From positions 1 through 64,000 of the forward strand of contig CANIZL010000017.1 of NCBI GenBank assembly GCA_947471985.1: a stretch of 64,000 nucleotides of DNA, in the 5' to 3' direction. The DNA is from Verrucomicrobiota bacterium (GTDB taxonomy: Bacteria > Verrucomicrobiota > Verrucomicrobiia > Limisphaerales > UBA9464). Below the pieces are notes generated by a model. It saw only the letters and a program-made list of their open reading frames with translations. It searched no databases and was not told the DNA's origin. Shown one piece after another: positions 8,738 to 17,230 of the stretch (its first letter is position 1; each line of letters starts with the position of its first letter). Both the position numbers and the translations under genes were made by a program.

Positions 8738-10060
8738 CTACTTGGCGCCGAAGCAATAGAGCGCCTTCGCCGAGCGGACGAAGACCTGGCCGTGCGAGAG
8801 CGCCACGCTGCCGAAGCAAGGCGCTTCGTCCGGGGGCAATTGGTAGCGACTCAGAATCTTGAATTCGTCGCCGGCGGAACAGACCAACACGGCGCCCGAT
8901 TCGCTGCGCAGATAGATCTTGCCGTCGCCGCCATGAGGGGAACTCCAGATGGAGTCCGGAACTTCGAGTTTCCCGGTCCACTTCACGGCCCCAGTTTTGG
9001 GATCCAGTCGGCTGAGTACGCGTTTCCCGCCGTCGAGCACAAAAAGTTTTCCGTCCATCACCAGCGGCGTGGCCCAGTCGGTGGGGCTGTCCTTGAATTC
9101 CCAAGCCTTGTGGGTCGCGGTCACGTCGCCGTGCCCGCCCTGCTTGAAGGCCACGACGGGTTGTCCCTTCGGTCCGCTCGCGTAGATGAGATCATCTTGG
9201 GTCACGGCCGAGGTTACGATCCGGTACCAGTCATCCCGCTTCTCGTAGAGCCGCGCGCGCCAAATTTCGCTGCCGTCCTTGGGGCTGTGGCCGGAGACGT
9301 GGTCGCCGCCCACCACCACGATTTCGGTGCCGTTCTTGCCGGCGTAGGGTACGGGGGTGGCGTAGGATTCGTGGCTTTCCTTGGTGGAATCCGTGGTGCG
9401 CACGTGTTTCCACAGCGTCTCGCCGGTCTTGGGATCCAGGCAGAGCAGGAACGATTCGCGGGCGGGTTTGCCGTCGAAGAGCGGATAATCCGCGGGCATT
9501 TCGTCCCGTTGGAAGACCTGGACGTAGAGCTTGCCTTCAAAGAGGAGCGGGCTCGAGCCGTAGATCCACATGACGGCGAAGCGGCCGAAATCCTTGTGCA
9601 ACGAACGGCGCCAGACCTGCCGGCCAGAGACGTGCAAGGCGACGAGATCGCCGGATCCGAACAGGGCGAAGACGGTCTGGCCATCCGTAACCGGAGTCGG
9701 GGCGCAGAGGTTATTGCGGGATTTTTCCTTGTCGGGGACCCCGGTATCGAAGGCCCAGCGTTGGCTGCCGGTCTGCCGATTGAGGCATACCACCGAGAGG
9801 TTCTTGGCCTCGTTGGGGCTGGTGAGGAAGATGTTGTCGCCCCAGACGATGGGCGTCGATCCGGCCCGACCGGGCAGGGGCGTGCGCCAGACCTGGTTTT
9901 CGGCGGAGATCGTGGCGGGCAGGCTGCCGGCGGGAGCGGAGCCATTGAAGGCCGGACCGCGCCATTGAGGCCAATCGCCACGGACGGAACCCGTGAGGGC
10001 GGACACAGCGAAAAGGGCCGCAGTCAAGCCGGCCGTCCGGAGGGAATTCAGTCTTTTCAT
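8738..10060 (-). CDS. Secreted PQQ-like beta-propeller protein
   Basis: The product is 440 residues with a signal peptide (RTAGLTAALFAVSALTGSVRG). The mature part begins with DWPQWRGPAFNG, the standard opening of the PQQ-like/outer-membrane-type propellers that are very common in PVC bacteria. Blade motifs follow: VCLNRQTGSQRWAFDTG, LDPKTGETLWKH, KDGSEIWRARL and LDPKTGAVKWTG (D-x-x-T/D-G-x-x-x-W). There is no sign of the Asp/Glu set or Cys pair of true quinoprotein dehydrogenases, so it is probably a binding or scaffold propeller. ATG 10060 is chosen over a GTG five codons earlier. It is separated from the next minus-strand gene by the repeat-rich gap and may be its own unit. Confidence 0.85.
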   Translation of the reverse strand: MKRLNSLRTAGLTAALFAVSALTGSVRGDWPQWRGPAFNGSAPAGSLPATISAENQVWRTPLPGRAGSTPIVWGDNIFLTSPNEAKNLSVVCLNRQTGSQRWAFDTGVPDKEKSRNNLCAPTPVTDGQTVFALFGSGDLVALHVSGRQVWRRSLHKDFGRFAVMWIYGSSPLLFEGKLYVQVFQRDEMPADYPLFDGKPARESFLLCLDPKTGETLWKHVRTTDSTKESHESYATPVPYAGKNGTEIVVVGGDHVSGHSPKDGSEIWRARLYEKRDDWYRIVTSAVTQDDLIYASGPKGQPVVAFKQGGHGDVTATHKAWEFKDSPTDWATPLVMDGKLFVLDGGKRVLSRLDPKTGAVKWTGKLEVPDSIWSSPHGGDGKIYLRSESGAVLVCSAGDEFKILSRYQLPPDEAPCFGSVALSHGQVFVRSAKALYCFGAK

Positions 10061-10187
10061 TTTGTGAGCACGCAAAGTGCCTTCCCCGGACGCTTAGGCC
10101 AGCGCGGAATTCAGAGGAACAGTGGCGGGGCGGATGTCGCTGCGGTCCGCCGCGGGTGCGGGGTGCGGTGGCGGGGAGAAGAATTCG

Positions 10188-10766
10188 ATGGCGGGGAGTT
10201 TCGGTTTCGTGTCTGGTTCCCCAATGCTCCCCAAGACGGAATCTTCGGCCCGTTGGTGCTGGCCGTTGCTGGCGATGGAGTTCGCGGTGCTCCTCGGCTT
10301 AATAATGCTCTATGTCGGCTACCGCTCAGCGTCTGGCGACCTTGATGCCGCGGGACAGCGATTGGGTTTCAATGAGCCGCTGACGCTGGATCACCTGCGA
10401 TTGATGGCGGGCAGTCTGACTTTGGACGGGTTCCTGACCGAAGAGGGTGGGTTTCTGGCCTTGCTGGTGGCGGGGTTGGTGGGCTTGGTCGGTCGGGTGG
10501 CCCGGGCTTCGAAAGGCGCCGGCAAGGATCGCGAGTTTCCCTGCTGGAAACTGCTGCATAGCGTGATTTTCCTCGCCGTTTGGGCGGGCGTTCTGCTTCA
10601 GGCTGGGTTGGGCGGCGCCCGTTGGACCGGTGAGACCATCGTCGAAGGCGAACTCTGCGCGGTCCTTTGGTTCCTTCTGTGGCTGGCGATCTGGCCGCTG
10701 ATTTATGGCTGTCGTTGGTTGGCCAGCCGTTTGATTTCCGCCCCGGCGAGCGCGCGGGGGTGGTAG
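10188..10766 (+). CDS. Predicted integral membrane protein, function unknown
   Basis: The product is 192 residues with about four hydrophobic segments: CWPLLAMEFAVLLGLIMLYV, FLALLVAGLVGLVG, LLHSVIFLAVWAGVLLQAG and LCAVLWFLLWLAIWPLIYG. No family is recognised. GGGGAGA 7-13 bases before ATG 10188 supports this start; the frame extends upstream to 10122 without hydrophobic character. Its last 64 bases overlap the end of the minus-strand ceramidase-like gene, tail to tail. Its context, alone on the plus strand between minus-strand secreted-protein genes, gives no functional hint. Confidence 0.6.
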   Translation: MAGSFGFVSGSPMLPKTESSARWCWPLLAMEFAVLLGLIMLYVGYRSASGDLDAAGQRLGFNEPLTLDHLRLMAGSLTLDGFLTEEGGFLALLVAGLVGLVGRVARASKGAGKDREFPCWKLLHSVIFLAVWAGVLLQAGLGGARWTGETIVEGELCAVLWFLLWLAIWPLIYGCRWLASRLISAPASARGW

Positions 10767-12871
10767 GCGATTTCATCCACCTTGCCTTGCCAAGGGGAGG
10801 CGGTGCCGCCGCCACCGATCTGCCAGAGGCCCGTCAGGTCCGCTGTGGGCACGTCGAATTCGAACTCCCGGACCCCATCCAGAAAACCGGTCACGTGCCC
10901 CTGGTTTTGCACGAGCGCCAGGTGGTGCCACTGACGGAAGCCCAGCTGGGTCGTGCCGCGCTGATTCGCGGTGCCGCCCACGAGTTGGAGGCAACCGGTG
11001 GGACCATTGGTACCGGCTAATTGCAGGCGCCATGCGGTACCCGGGCGGCCACTGGCGAGTATTTCCCCGGTGGTCCCGGTGGCGGTGTTGGGAAAGCCGT
11101 TCCACAACCACAGACTCAGCGTGCTGGAAGGCTGCACCGGGGTGGTGATTTGTACCGAACCGTCGACCAGATGAATGGCGTGATTCGGACGCCCTGGGGT
11201 GGGGCGAGTGGCGGCCTTGGGTGTGTCAATGCCGTCCAGATAGAGGGCGTACCGGCCGTTTAGTTGGGCGGTACTGGGGCTGGCGGCGATTTGGTTGCGC
11301 AGGGGGCCGGTGGATTGTTCATCCAGTCGCCAGTACGCGGTGGGCCGGGTTTGCCGGAGCGCCTGGGACCAGGCGGTTTCCGGATCCCGAACGCGGTTGC
11401 GAGGACGTCCGGCGAGGTCTTCCAGCAGGTGTAAGACGGATTCCACGATGCGTGGTTCGGCATTGGTTTCCAGCCCGGCGGTGCGGGCCGCCCAGGTGGT
11501 GTAGCCGCCGAGCGGATGCTGTTCCGGCGGCGGGATATAGCCTTCGGCCCCATTGGCGAGTTCCACGTTCATGGTCAGGGGCCAAGGACTCTGGGCTTTC
11601 AACTTCAGCCCGGTGAGGGCGAAGACTTCGTTGGGCAGGGCAGTGATGCCGAGATCGCCGATCCGTAGCGCCTGCAGCACCAATTCCGTGTGACCGCGAC
11701 GCTTAAGTTCCAATTGTTCCAGAGCGTAGATTTCGGGCAAAGTCTGGGGCAGTTTGTCCCCCAACTTGTCCGCCAGGGCTTGGGACCGTTCCAGACGCGT
11801 CGCGTCGGCCACCCGGTAGGACAGGGGCAAATGGGTCTCGCGGATGCCCAGCGGAACATCCGATCGGTGCTCGATTCCCCGCCACGCGGCCAAGGCCTTT
11901 TCGGACAGGCCACGGGCATAGGCGTCGTAGCCGATGAAATTGCGGGGCTGGGAGTAGTCCATCCACATCAGGTCGCCGCTCGTGCCTTGGGACATCAGGG
12001 CCAGCACCGGACCTGCCGTTGCAGTCGCGGCGTTGCCTTGAGCGGATTTGGGCGCACGCAGCCGGCCATGTTCGGTCGCGAGGGCGGATTCCATTTGCTG
12101 ACACCAGCGGCCAAAGTAGTCGGACGACAGCAGGTCCGACTCGTAGTAGTGCATGGAGAAATTGCCGAACACGGCGATCGGGGAACCGTCGGGTCGCACG
12201 AATGAAAGCAGCGTAAACGCGGGATCGACCGGGCCGGAAGGTCCGATGACATCCGGACTGACGTGTCCGGGATGCATATGGGCGCGGACGGTGCGTTCAC
12301 CGAAGGGATCCACTTCGATGCGGTCTGATCGGCGGATCCAGCGTCGATTGTGGGTGAACGCGGAGGCGTCGAAGACGGTGGAACCGGCGAGCGCGGGCTC
12401 GAGTTGGCGGGCGGCGCTGTCGATGGCCTGCGCGATGAGTGCGGGCAGACTGGCCGCGTAGCGGGGATCCATCCGGGAGCCCAGGCAACCCATGGCGGAG
12501 GGTGCGGAATGCGTGTGAGTGGCGGAGATCAGCATCTGGCTCGGGGGGATCCCGGTGGCCTTGGCCGCCTGGGCCTTGGCGGTGTCCAGGAGGTCCCGTG
12601 ACATCATGCAGGTGTCCACGACCGCGAGGGCGATGCGCGTTCTGCCGTTTTCGAGTACCAACGCGCGGACCATGAGGGGATCCACGACGCGGCTGGCGGT
12701 TCGCTCGGTGAACATCGCATTGACGAGCACGGGAAACTGGGTGGGGGAAATATCCACCTTTGCTGTGCCGGCCCGGAGCCCGGCGGCAGCGACGGCGGGG
12801 GCGGTGGCGAGGGTCAGGCAGAGACCGGATAGAACCGGCACGCGCGCAATCGATGGCCAGTGGAATTTCAT
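10703..12871 (-). CDS. Secreted neutral/alkaline ceramidase-like protein with C-terminal LamG domain
   Basis: The product is 722 residues with a signal peptide ending APAVAAAG. Residues 30-470 resemble the neutral/alkaline non-lysosomal ceramidase N-domain as used in PVC genomes: LRAGTAKVDISP at the start, VDTCMMSRDLL, ISATHTHSAPS (metal-binding His pair), NFSMHYYES and SQGTSGDLMWMD. After about residue 500 the sequence changes to a LamG/concanavalin-like domain (AYWRLDE, then HHLALVQNQGHVTGFLDG, and the ending VDEIAYHPRALAGAEI). The first part could hydrolyse amide or ester bonds of lipids or other substrates; true ceramide activity is not implied. The LamG part probably binds glycans. The 3' end overlaps the convergent membrane-protein gene. 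Confidence 0.85.
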   Translation of the reverse strand: MKFHWPSIARVPVLSGLCLTLATAPAVAAAGLRAGTAKVDISPTQFPVLVNAMFTERTASRVVDPLMVRALVLENGRTRIALAVVDTCMMSRDLLDTAKAQAAKATGIPPSQMLISATHTHSAPSAMGCLGSRMDPRYAASLPALIAQAIDSAARQLEPALAGSTVFDASAFTHNRRWIRRSDRIEVDPFGERTVRAHMHPGHVSPDVIGPSGPVDPAFTLLSFVRPDGSPIAVFGNFSMHYYESDLLSSDYFGRWCQQMESALATEHGRLRAPKSAQGNAATATAGPVLALMSQGTSGDLMWMDYSQPRNFIGYDAYARGLSEKALAAWRGIEHRSDVPLGIRETHLPLSYRVADATRLERSQALADKLGDKLPQTLPEIYALEQLELKRRGHTELVLQALRIGDLGITALPNEVFALTGLKLKAQSPWPLTMNVELANGAEGYIPPPEQHPLGGYTTWAARTAGLETNAEPRIVESVLHLLEDLAGRPRNRVRDPETAWSQALRQTRPTAYWRLDEQSTGPLRNQIAASPSTAQLNGRYALYLDGIDTPKAATRPTPGRPNHAIHLVDGSVQITTPVQPSSTLSLWLWNGFPNTATGTTGEILASGRPGTAWRLQLAGTNGPTGCLQLVGGTANQRGTTQLGFRQWHHLALVQNQGHVTGFLDGVREFEFDVPTADLTGLWQIGGGGTASPWQGKVDEIAYHPRALAGAEIKRLANQRQP

Positions 12872-12952
12872 GAGGCGGAGGAAAGTGCGACGAGCATGCG
12901 GCGGGGGAAGGTGGGGTGTCCAACCTCCTTCATGGGGAGCGGTGGCGGCGGC

Positions 12953-12981
12953 TTGACATACGACGACGATTTTTATTAGAT
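12953..12981 (+). promoter_or_regulatory. Sigma70-like promoter upstream of the two-repeat secreted protein
   Basis: TTGACA at 12953-12958 is a perfect -35 box. It is followed after 15-17 bases by TATTAG/TTAGAT (12974-12981) as an imperfect -10 in a locally AT-rich stretch. The gene starts at 13006, leaving a short leader. Confidence 0.55.
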
Positions 12982-13005
12982 TGCTGCGTTACATTTTCCC
13001 CGAAC

Positions 13006-15003
13006 ATGAAACTCAGGTTCCTGTCCACACCCCTTGTGCCGCTGCTATTTTTTACGGGTGTAGCGCAGACGACCCAGCAGCAGTTGATCAACCTGAAGTT
13101 TGGCGGGAACAATTCCCTTTTGAAGACCGGACCCGCTGCCGTGGGGGTTGCACCCGACGATTATTGGAACCGCTATAGCCGGGATGGATCGCACGGGCAG
13201 TATCTGGAATTTGGGGTGGCGGCGAATCTCAAGTGGGCCGACGGAACTGCGGCTTCTGTGGGGGCGTTGGTCGAGAACGCACCGGGCCTGTGGGGTAATG
13301 GGCATGGGGATCCCATGTTTATGGATTACCTCTATCCGTTCAACGGCCGGTCGATCACGGTGACCGTGACCAATCTTCCCCCGGGGGTGTACTCGGTATA
13401 TGCCTATGGCCACGGTGGTCCCCCAGACGTGCAAAATACACGTTTCTCGGTGCAGTCGGCCGGGGTGGATTATGGCTCCCAGCGGACGACCACGCGCCCT
13501 GGTTGGCTGTCGACGCGATGGGAAGTGGGCGTGCAGTATGCGTGGTTTACCAACGTCTCCGTGCATCCCGGTTATCCCTTGGTCGTGATCTCCTCGCCGG
13601 ACGCAATCCCGCAGGCGATCCTCAATGGCCTGCAATTGGTCCGGGAAGCGGTGACACCGAACACTCCGTTTCCCACGATCCCGCCGCCGCCGTTGCCCGG
13701 GGGCGAAACGATTATCCTGCCGCCGCTGCCGCCGGTCCCGCGTCCGGATGTGACGGGAGCGATCCGGGTTCCAGCGGGCACCAATGACCAGCCCGGGGTT
13801 CTGCTGAACATTCAATTCGGCGTCGACGCCTCGCCGGTGCGAGTGGGCCCCGCCGGACTGGGGCAGGTGGCGACGGATTTTTGGAACCTTTACAGCCGGG
13901 ATAACGGGCAGGGGGGGTATCGACACAACGGCGGTCTCACGAATCTTTTCTGGGCTAATGGTCAGCCGGCTCCGGCGAGCCTTTTACTGGCGAACGCCCC
14001 GGGAGCCTGGGGGAATGGTTTCCCGGATCCCATGATCAGTACCTATCTCTATCCGCTGGGGACGAACGCCGAGATCCAGCTGACCTTGAAGGATCTGCCG
14101 ACGGGGACCTATGACGTCGCAGTCTTCGCCCACGGCGGGCCGCCGGACGCGCAGAATTCGCAGGTGGAGTTGTTTTCCGTCGGGGATTCCTGGGGCACGG
14201 CCGCAACCGCTTCCGGACCGGAGTGGCACCTGCCGGAACTGCGCCCGGGTCGACAATTCGTTTTGTTTACGAATGTACCGGTGGTTTCGGGTCAGCCTTT
14301 GATCGTCTACTCACGGCCGGATGCGACCCCCGGGGTGTCGACGATCAACGGAGTGCAACTGCTCCAGACATCCACCTCCGTGATCCTGCCCTCACCGGAA
14401 ATCAGCATCTCGCCGGGCGGAACCGGAATATTCACCAACTCGGTTGTGGTCACGTTGGGCGGACACCGGGCGGGGGCGGAGGTGCGGTTTACCACGGACG
14501 GCTCGGAACCGACAGTGTCGTCGGCGTTGTACGTCCGCCCCTTTGAGTTGCGGACCTCCAGTCTCGTACAAGCCCGGGCGTTTCGGGATGGGGTGGCCGT
14601 CGGAGCGCTCGCCGCCCAGAAATTTGCGCGCGCCTACGAGTTTAACGATGGGATTACCGCGGAATGGCGCACCCGTTACTTCGGGGCGAATTTCTGGTTG
14701 GACGCCCGGGCTCTCCCCGCGGCGGATCCGGATAGTGACGGCTCCACGAACGCCCAGGAGTTTGCCAACCACACCGATCCGCTGGATCCGCTCTCGGGCT
14801 TCCTCACCAGCGTTCGGCTGGTCCCGGCCATCACCTGGCGGAGCGAACCCGGGAAGGCGTACGAGATCCTGCGCAAAGAGCAGGCGGGAGATCCCGAGTG
14901 GATTTTTGTCCGGGAGATCGTTGCCGATGGGCCGTTCAGCCGGTTTGTCGATGCGGACGTTGCCAACGCCAACTCGTTTTACATCGTGCGGCCAAAGCCG
15001 TGA
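13006..15003 (+). CDS. Large secreted protein with duplicated domain, chitobiase-like C-terminal domain and dockerin-like Ca-binding motif
   Basis: The product is 665 residues with an N-terminal signal (LSTPLVPLLFFTGVAQ). Two homologous blocks of about 200 residues follow. Each opens with LLNIQFGVD or LINLKFGGN, passes through DDYWNRYSRD or TDFWNLYSRD and NAPGLWGNGHGDPMF or NAPGAWGNGFPDPMI, and carries YAYGHGGPPDVQN or AVFAHGGPPDAQN. They are separated by a Pro-rich linker near 225-245. Next comes a chitobiase/beta-hexosaminidase C-terminal type domain (GAEVRFTTDGSEPTVSSALY), then a thrombospondin-type-3/dockerin-like loop (DPDSDGSTNAQEFANHTDP). The last part resembles a sorting or surface domain. 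The duplicated block is not assigned to a family by me; it looks carbohydrate-binding or malectin-like. ATG 13006 gives the signal peptide and follows the promoter. Confidence 0.8.
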   Translation: MKLRFLSTPLVPLLFFTGVAQTTQQQLINLKFGGNNSLLKTGPAAVGVAPDDYWNRYSRDGSHGQYLEFGVAANLKWADGTAASVGALVENAPGLWGNGHGDPMFMDYLYPFNGRSITVTVTNLPPGVYSVYAYGHGGPPDVQNTRFSVQSAGVDYGSQRTTTRPGWLSTRWEVGVQYAWFTNVSVHPGYPLVVISSPDAIPQAILNGLQLVREAVTPNTPFPTIPPPPLPGGETIILPPLPPVPRPDVTGAIRVPAGTNDQPGVLLNIQFGVDASPVRVGPAGLGQVATDFWNLYSRDNGQGGYRHNGGLTNLFWANGQPAPASLLLANAPGAWGNGFPDPMISTYLYPLGTNAEIQLTLKDLPTGTYDVAVFAHGGPPDAQNSQVELFSVGDSWGTAATASGPEWHLPELRPGRQFVLFTNVPVVSGQPLIVYSRPDATPGVSTINGVQLLQTSTSVILPSPEISISPGGTGIFTNSVVVTLGGHRAGAEVRFTTDGSEPTVSSALYVRPFELRTSSLVQARAFRDGVAVGALAAQKFARAYEFNDGITAEWRTRYFGANFWLDARALPAADPDSDGSTNAQEFANHTDPLDPLSGFLTSVRLVPAITWRSEPGKAYEILRKEQAGDPEWIFVREIVADGPFSRFVDADVANANSFYIVRPKP

Positions 15004-15063
15004 CTCAGGCCGGGGCCGCGCTAGTTTCGCGTCCGCGGTGGATCGCTGTTTTCCGCCGTCCTG

Positions 15064-15774
15064 ATGATTTTACCCCAGTTGTTGAAGCGCTTCGCGGCTC
15101 ACCGCGATGACGAGGGATTCTACCGTCTTCAAGCGGTGGATGCTGTGCGCTGGATCGAGTCCCGTGGCGTCCGCTTGGGCGCGGACTGTCGGGCCGTGGA
15201 TCTGGGCTGTGGGCACGGTGTTTTTGGCGAATGCCTGCAGCAACGTGGCTGTGCGGTGACCTTCGCTGATGAACAGAACTTCCTGCTGCCGCGCCTCCGC
15301 TCGTCCCCGTTCCGGCAGGTGAATCTCGACCGGGACGATCTCAGTCAGGTGGGCCGGCATGACCTCGTGGTTTGCTCCAATGTTCTCGAACATCTGGCGG
15401 ATCCGAACCGGTTTCTGGCTTCTGCTCAGGATTTCTTGGTGCCGGGCGGGTACCTGTATTTGAGCTGGACGAACTGGCTTTCGCCCTGGGGCGGCCACGA
15501 GTTTTCGCCCTGGCATTACTTCGGGACGCGCCTCGGGCCCAAGATTTATGATTTGTACGGTGCGAAACGCTTTCACGAGCCGGGGCGCAATCTGTTTGTT
15601 ACTTCGATCGGTGGGGTTTTGCGGCAGCTGGCCCGGAATCCCCAACTGACCGTGGTGGGACGGGCGCCGCGCTATTACACGGAGGCGGCGGCGCTTTTGC
15701 ACATACCACTGTTGCGGGAATTTCTGGCCTGGAACTGCGCGTTGCTGATCCGTCGCACCGATCCGCCGCAGTGA
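15064..15774 (+). CDS. Class I SAM-dependent methyltransferase
   Basis: The product is 236 residues. The Rossmann methyltransferase motif I, AVDLGCGHGVFGECL, lies near residues 43-57. An acidic post-motif (VTFADEQ) and motif IV-like DLVVCSNVLEHLADPNRFL follow. The pattern is that of the Methyltransf_11/23 group acting on small molecules or sugars and lipids. The C-terminal part (RYYTEAAALLHIPLLREFLAWNCALLI) is hydrophobic and may associate with membrane or a lipid substrate. The substrate is unknown. It is 60 bases after the preceding gene and may be cotranscribed with the CtpA-type protease that follows. Confidence 0.85.
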   Translation: MILPQLLKRFAAHRDDEGFYRLQAVDAVRWIESRGVRLGADCRAVDLGCGHGVFGECLQQRGCAVTFADEQNFLLPRLRSSPFRQVNLDRDDLSQVGRHDLVVCSNVLEHLADPNRFLASAQDFLVPGGYLYLSWTNWLSPWGGHEFSPWHYFGTRLGPKIYDLYGAKRFHEPGRNLFVTSIGGVLRQLARNPQLTVVGRAPRYYTEAAALLHIPLLREFLAWNCALLIRRTDPPQ

Positions 15775-15871
15775 CACCTCCGCCGTTCGGCCGCGGCCGG
15801 GTTTTTGCGCCTGTCACTTGCTGCTGAGCCGCTTCGCGGCAACGCTCCGGTGTCGTGACTGCCAATCGTCC

Positions 15872-17221
15872 ATGAAAACTCGACTCTCCTTCGCCCTCCT
15901 GATTGGTGGGCTGGTGTGGTTCCTCGCCACCGGAGCCCGCACGTTTCGCGCCAGCGCTGCCGACGGCGATACCGATGATTCGTACAAGCAGATCGAGCGC
16001 TTCACCCGGGTCCTGTTCAAGGTCCGCAACGACTACGTCGATGGCGATAAGACCAACTACAAGGAGTTGGTCGACGGCGCGCTCCATGGACTGATGGAGA
16101 CCCTGGATCCCCATTCCGAATACATGGAGCCGGTGAAGTTCGACAGTCTGCGGGAGGATACGGAGGGTCAGTACAGCGGGGTGGGTCTGCAGGTGCAGCC
16201 GCGGGAAGGCGCCCTTCAGATCATTGCACCCATGGAGGATACCCCGGCGTTTGAAGCGGGGCTGAGCACCGGTGATCGCATCGTGAAGATCGATGGCAAG
16301 TCGACGGAGAAAATGACCCAAGGCGATGCGGTGACGGCCCTGCGGGGAGCGGCGGGCAGCAAGGTGATCTTGCAAATCAGCCGGCCGGCTTTCGCTGAGC
16401 CGAAGGATTTCACGCTGACCCGGGCCGAGATTCGGGTGTTTTCGGTGAAGGATAGGAACAATCGTCGCGAATTTCCGTTGGGCGCGGACAAGATTGGTTA
16501 CGTGCGCCTGACGCAGTTTGCGGAACGGACGGCGGACGAATTGGAAGAGGCACTGAAGCTGATGGAATCCCAAGGCATGGAGGGATTGGTGATGGATCTG
16601 CGGGGTAATCCGGGCGGGTTGGTGGATCAGGCGGTGGCCGTCGCAGAGAAATTTCTGGAAGCCGGCAAACTGGTGCTGACCACCGAAGGCCGGAATCCGG
16701 CGGCGGATACACGCCGCGTTGCGTCCGGCCGCAATCGGATCCGGAAGGGCAACCTCGTGGTCCTGGTCAATGGCGGCAGTGCCAGCGCGGCAGAGATTGT
16801 CAGCGGTTGTTTGCAGGATTTGAAACGCGCCGTGGTGGTGGGTGAGCAGAGCTTCGGCAAGGGATCCGTGCAGAGTGTCGTGCCGCTGCCGGACGGAGCA
16901 GCGCTGCGGCTTACCACGGCCAAGTACTACACGCCCAGCCATAAGGTGATCCATGAAAAGGGGATTACCCCCGACATTATCGTCCCCATGACTGATGACG
17001 AAGAGATGGCGGTTCAACTGGCCCGCTTACCGGGCGGCGAGAAGAATCTGGACGAAGTGCTGCAGCGGTTCGAGGAACCCAAACGCGGGGTGCTTCGGGA
17101 GTTGGTGAAGGATCGACGGGACAGTCAGCTGGAACGCGCCATGGATTTGTTGAAGGGCGTTAATCTGTTCAGCAAACGGCGCGCGGAGGCCGTCGAGCCG
17201 AAGCCGGCTCCGGCGAACTGA
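15872..17221 (+). CDS. S41-family carboxy-terminal processing protease (CtpA type)
   Basis: The product is 449 residues with an N-terminal signal/anchor (LSFALLIGGLVWFLATGA). The family layout is complete: N-terminal helices (FTRVLFKVRNDYVD, LMETLDPHSEYM), a PDZ domain (GVGLQVQPREGALQIIAP to ITLT-like ILQISRPA), then the protease core. The catalytic Ser/Lys dyad region reads NGGSASAAEIVSG for the nucleophilic Ser and GEQSFGKGSVQ for the Lys. It should cleave C-terminal tails of exported proteins in the periplasm. ATG 15872 is chosen because it begins the signal sequence; upstream residues are Arg/Cys-rich and unlikely. It converges with the glycosyltransferase gene, leaving only 9 bases between stops. 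Confidence 0.93.
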   Translation: MKTRLSFALLIGGLVWFLATGARTFRASAADGDTDDSYKQIERFTRVLFKVRNDYVDGDKTNYKELVDGALHGLMETLDPHSEYMEPVKFDSLREDTEGQYSGVGLQVQPREGALQIIAPMEDTPAFEAGLSTGDRIVKIDGKSTEKMTQGDAVTALRGAAGSKVILQISRPAFAEPKDFTLTRAEIRVFSVKDRNNRREFPLGADKIGYVRLTQFAERTADELEEALKLMESQGMEGLVMDLRGNPGGLVDQAVAVAEKFLEAGKLVLTTEGRNPAADTRRVASGRNRIRKGNLVVLVNGGSASAAEIVSGCLQDLKRAVVVGEQSFGKGSVQSVVPLPDGAALRLTTAKYYTPSHKVIHEKGITPDIIVPMTDDEEMAVQLARLPGGEKNLDEVLQRFEEPKRGVLRELVKDRRDSQLERAMDLLKGVNLFSKRRAEAVEPKPAPAN

Positions 17222-17230
17222 CGGTGTCGC

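Noticed and set aside
15070-17017. Long minus-strand open frames opposite the methyltransferase and CtpA-type genes
   Set aside because: The plus strand has complete catalytic motifs; the antisense translations are Arg/His-rich with no domain.
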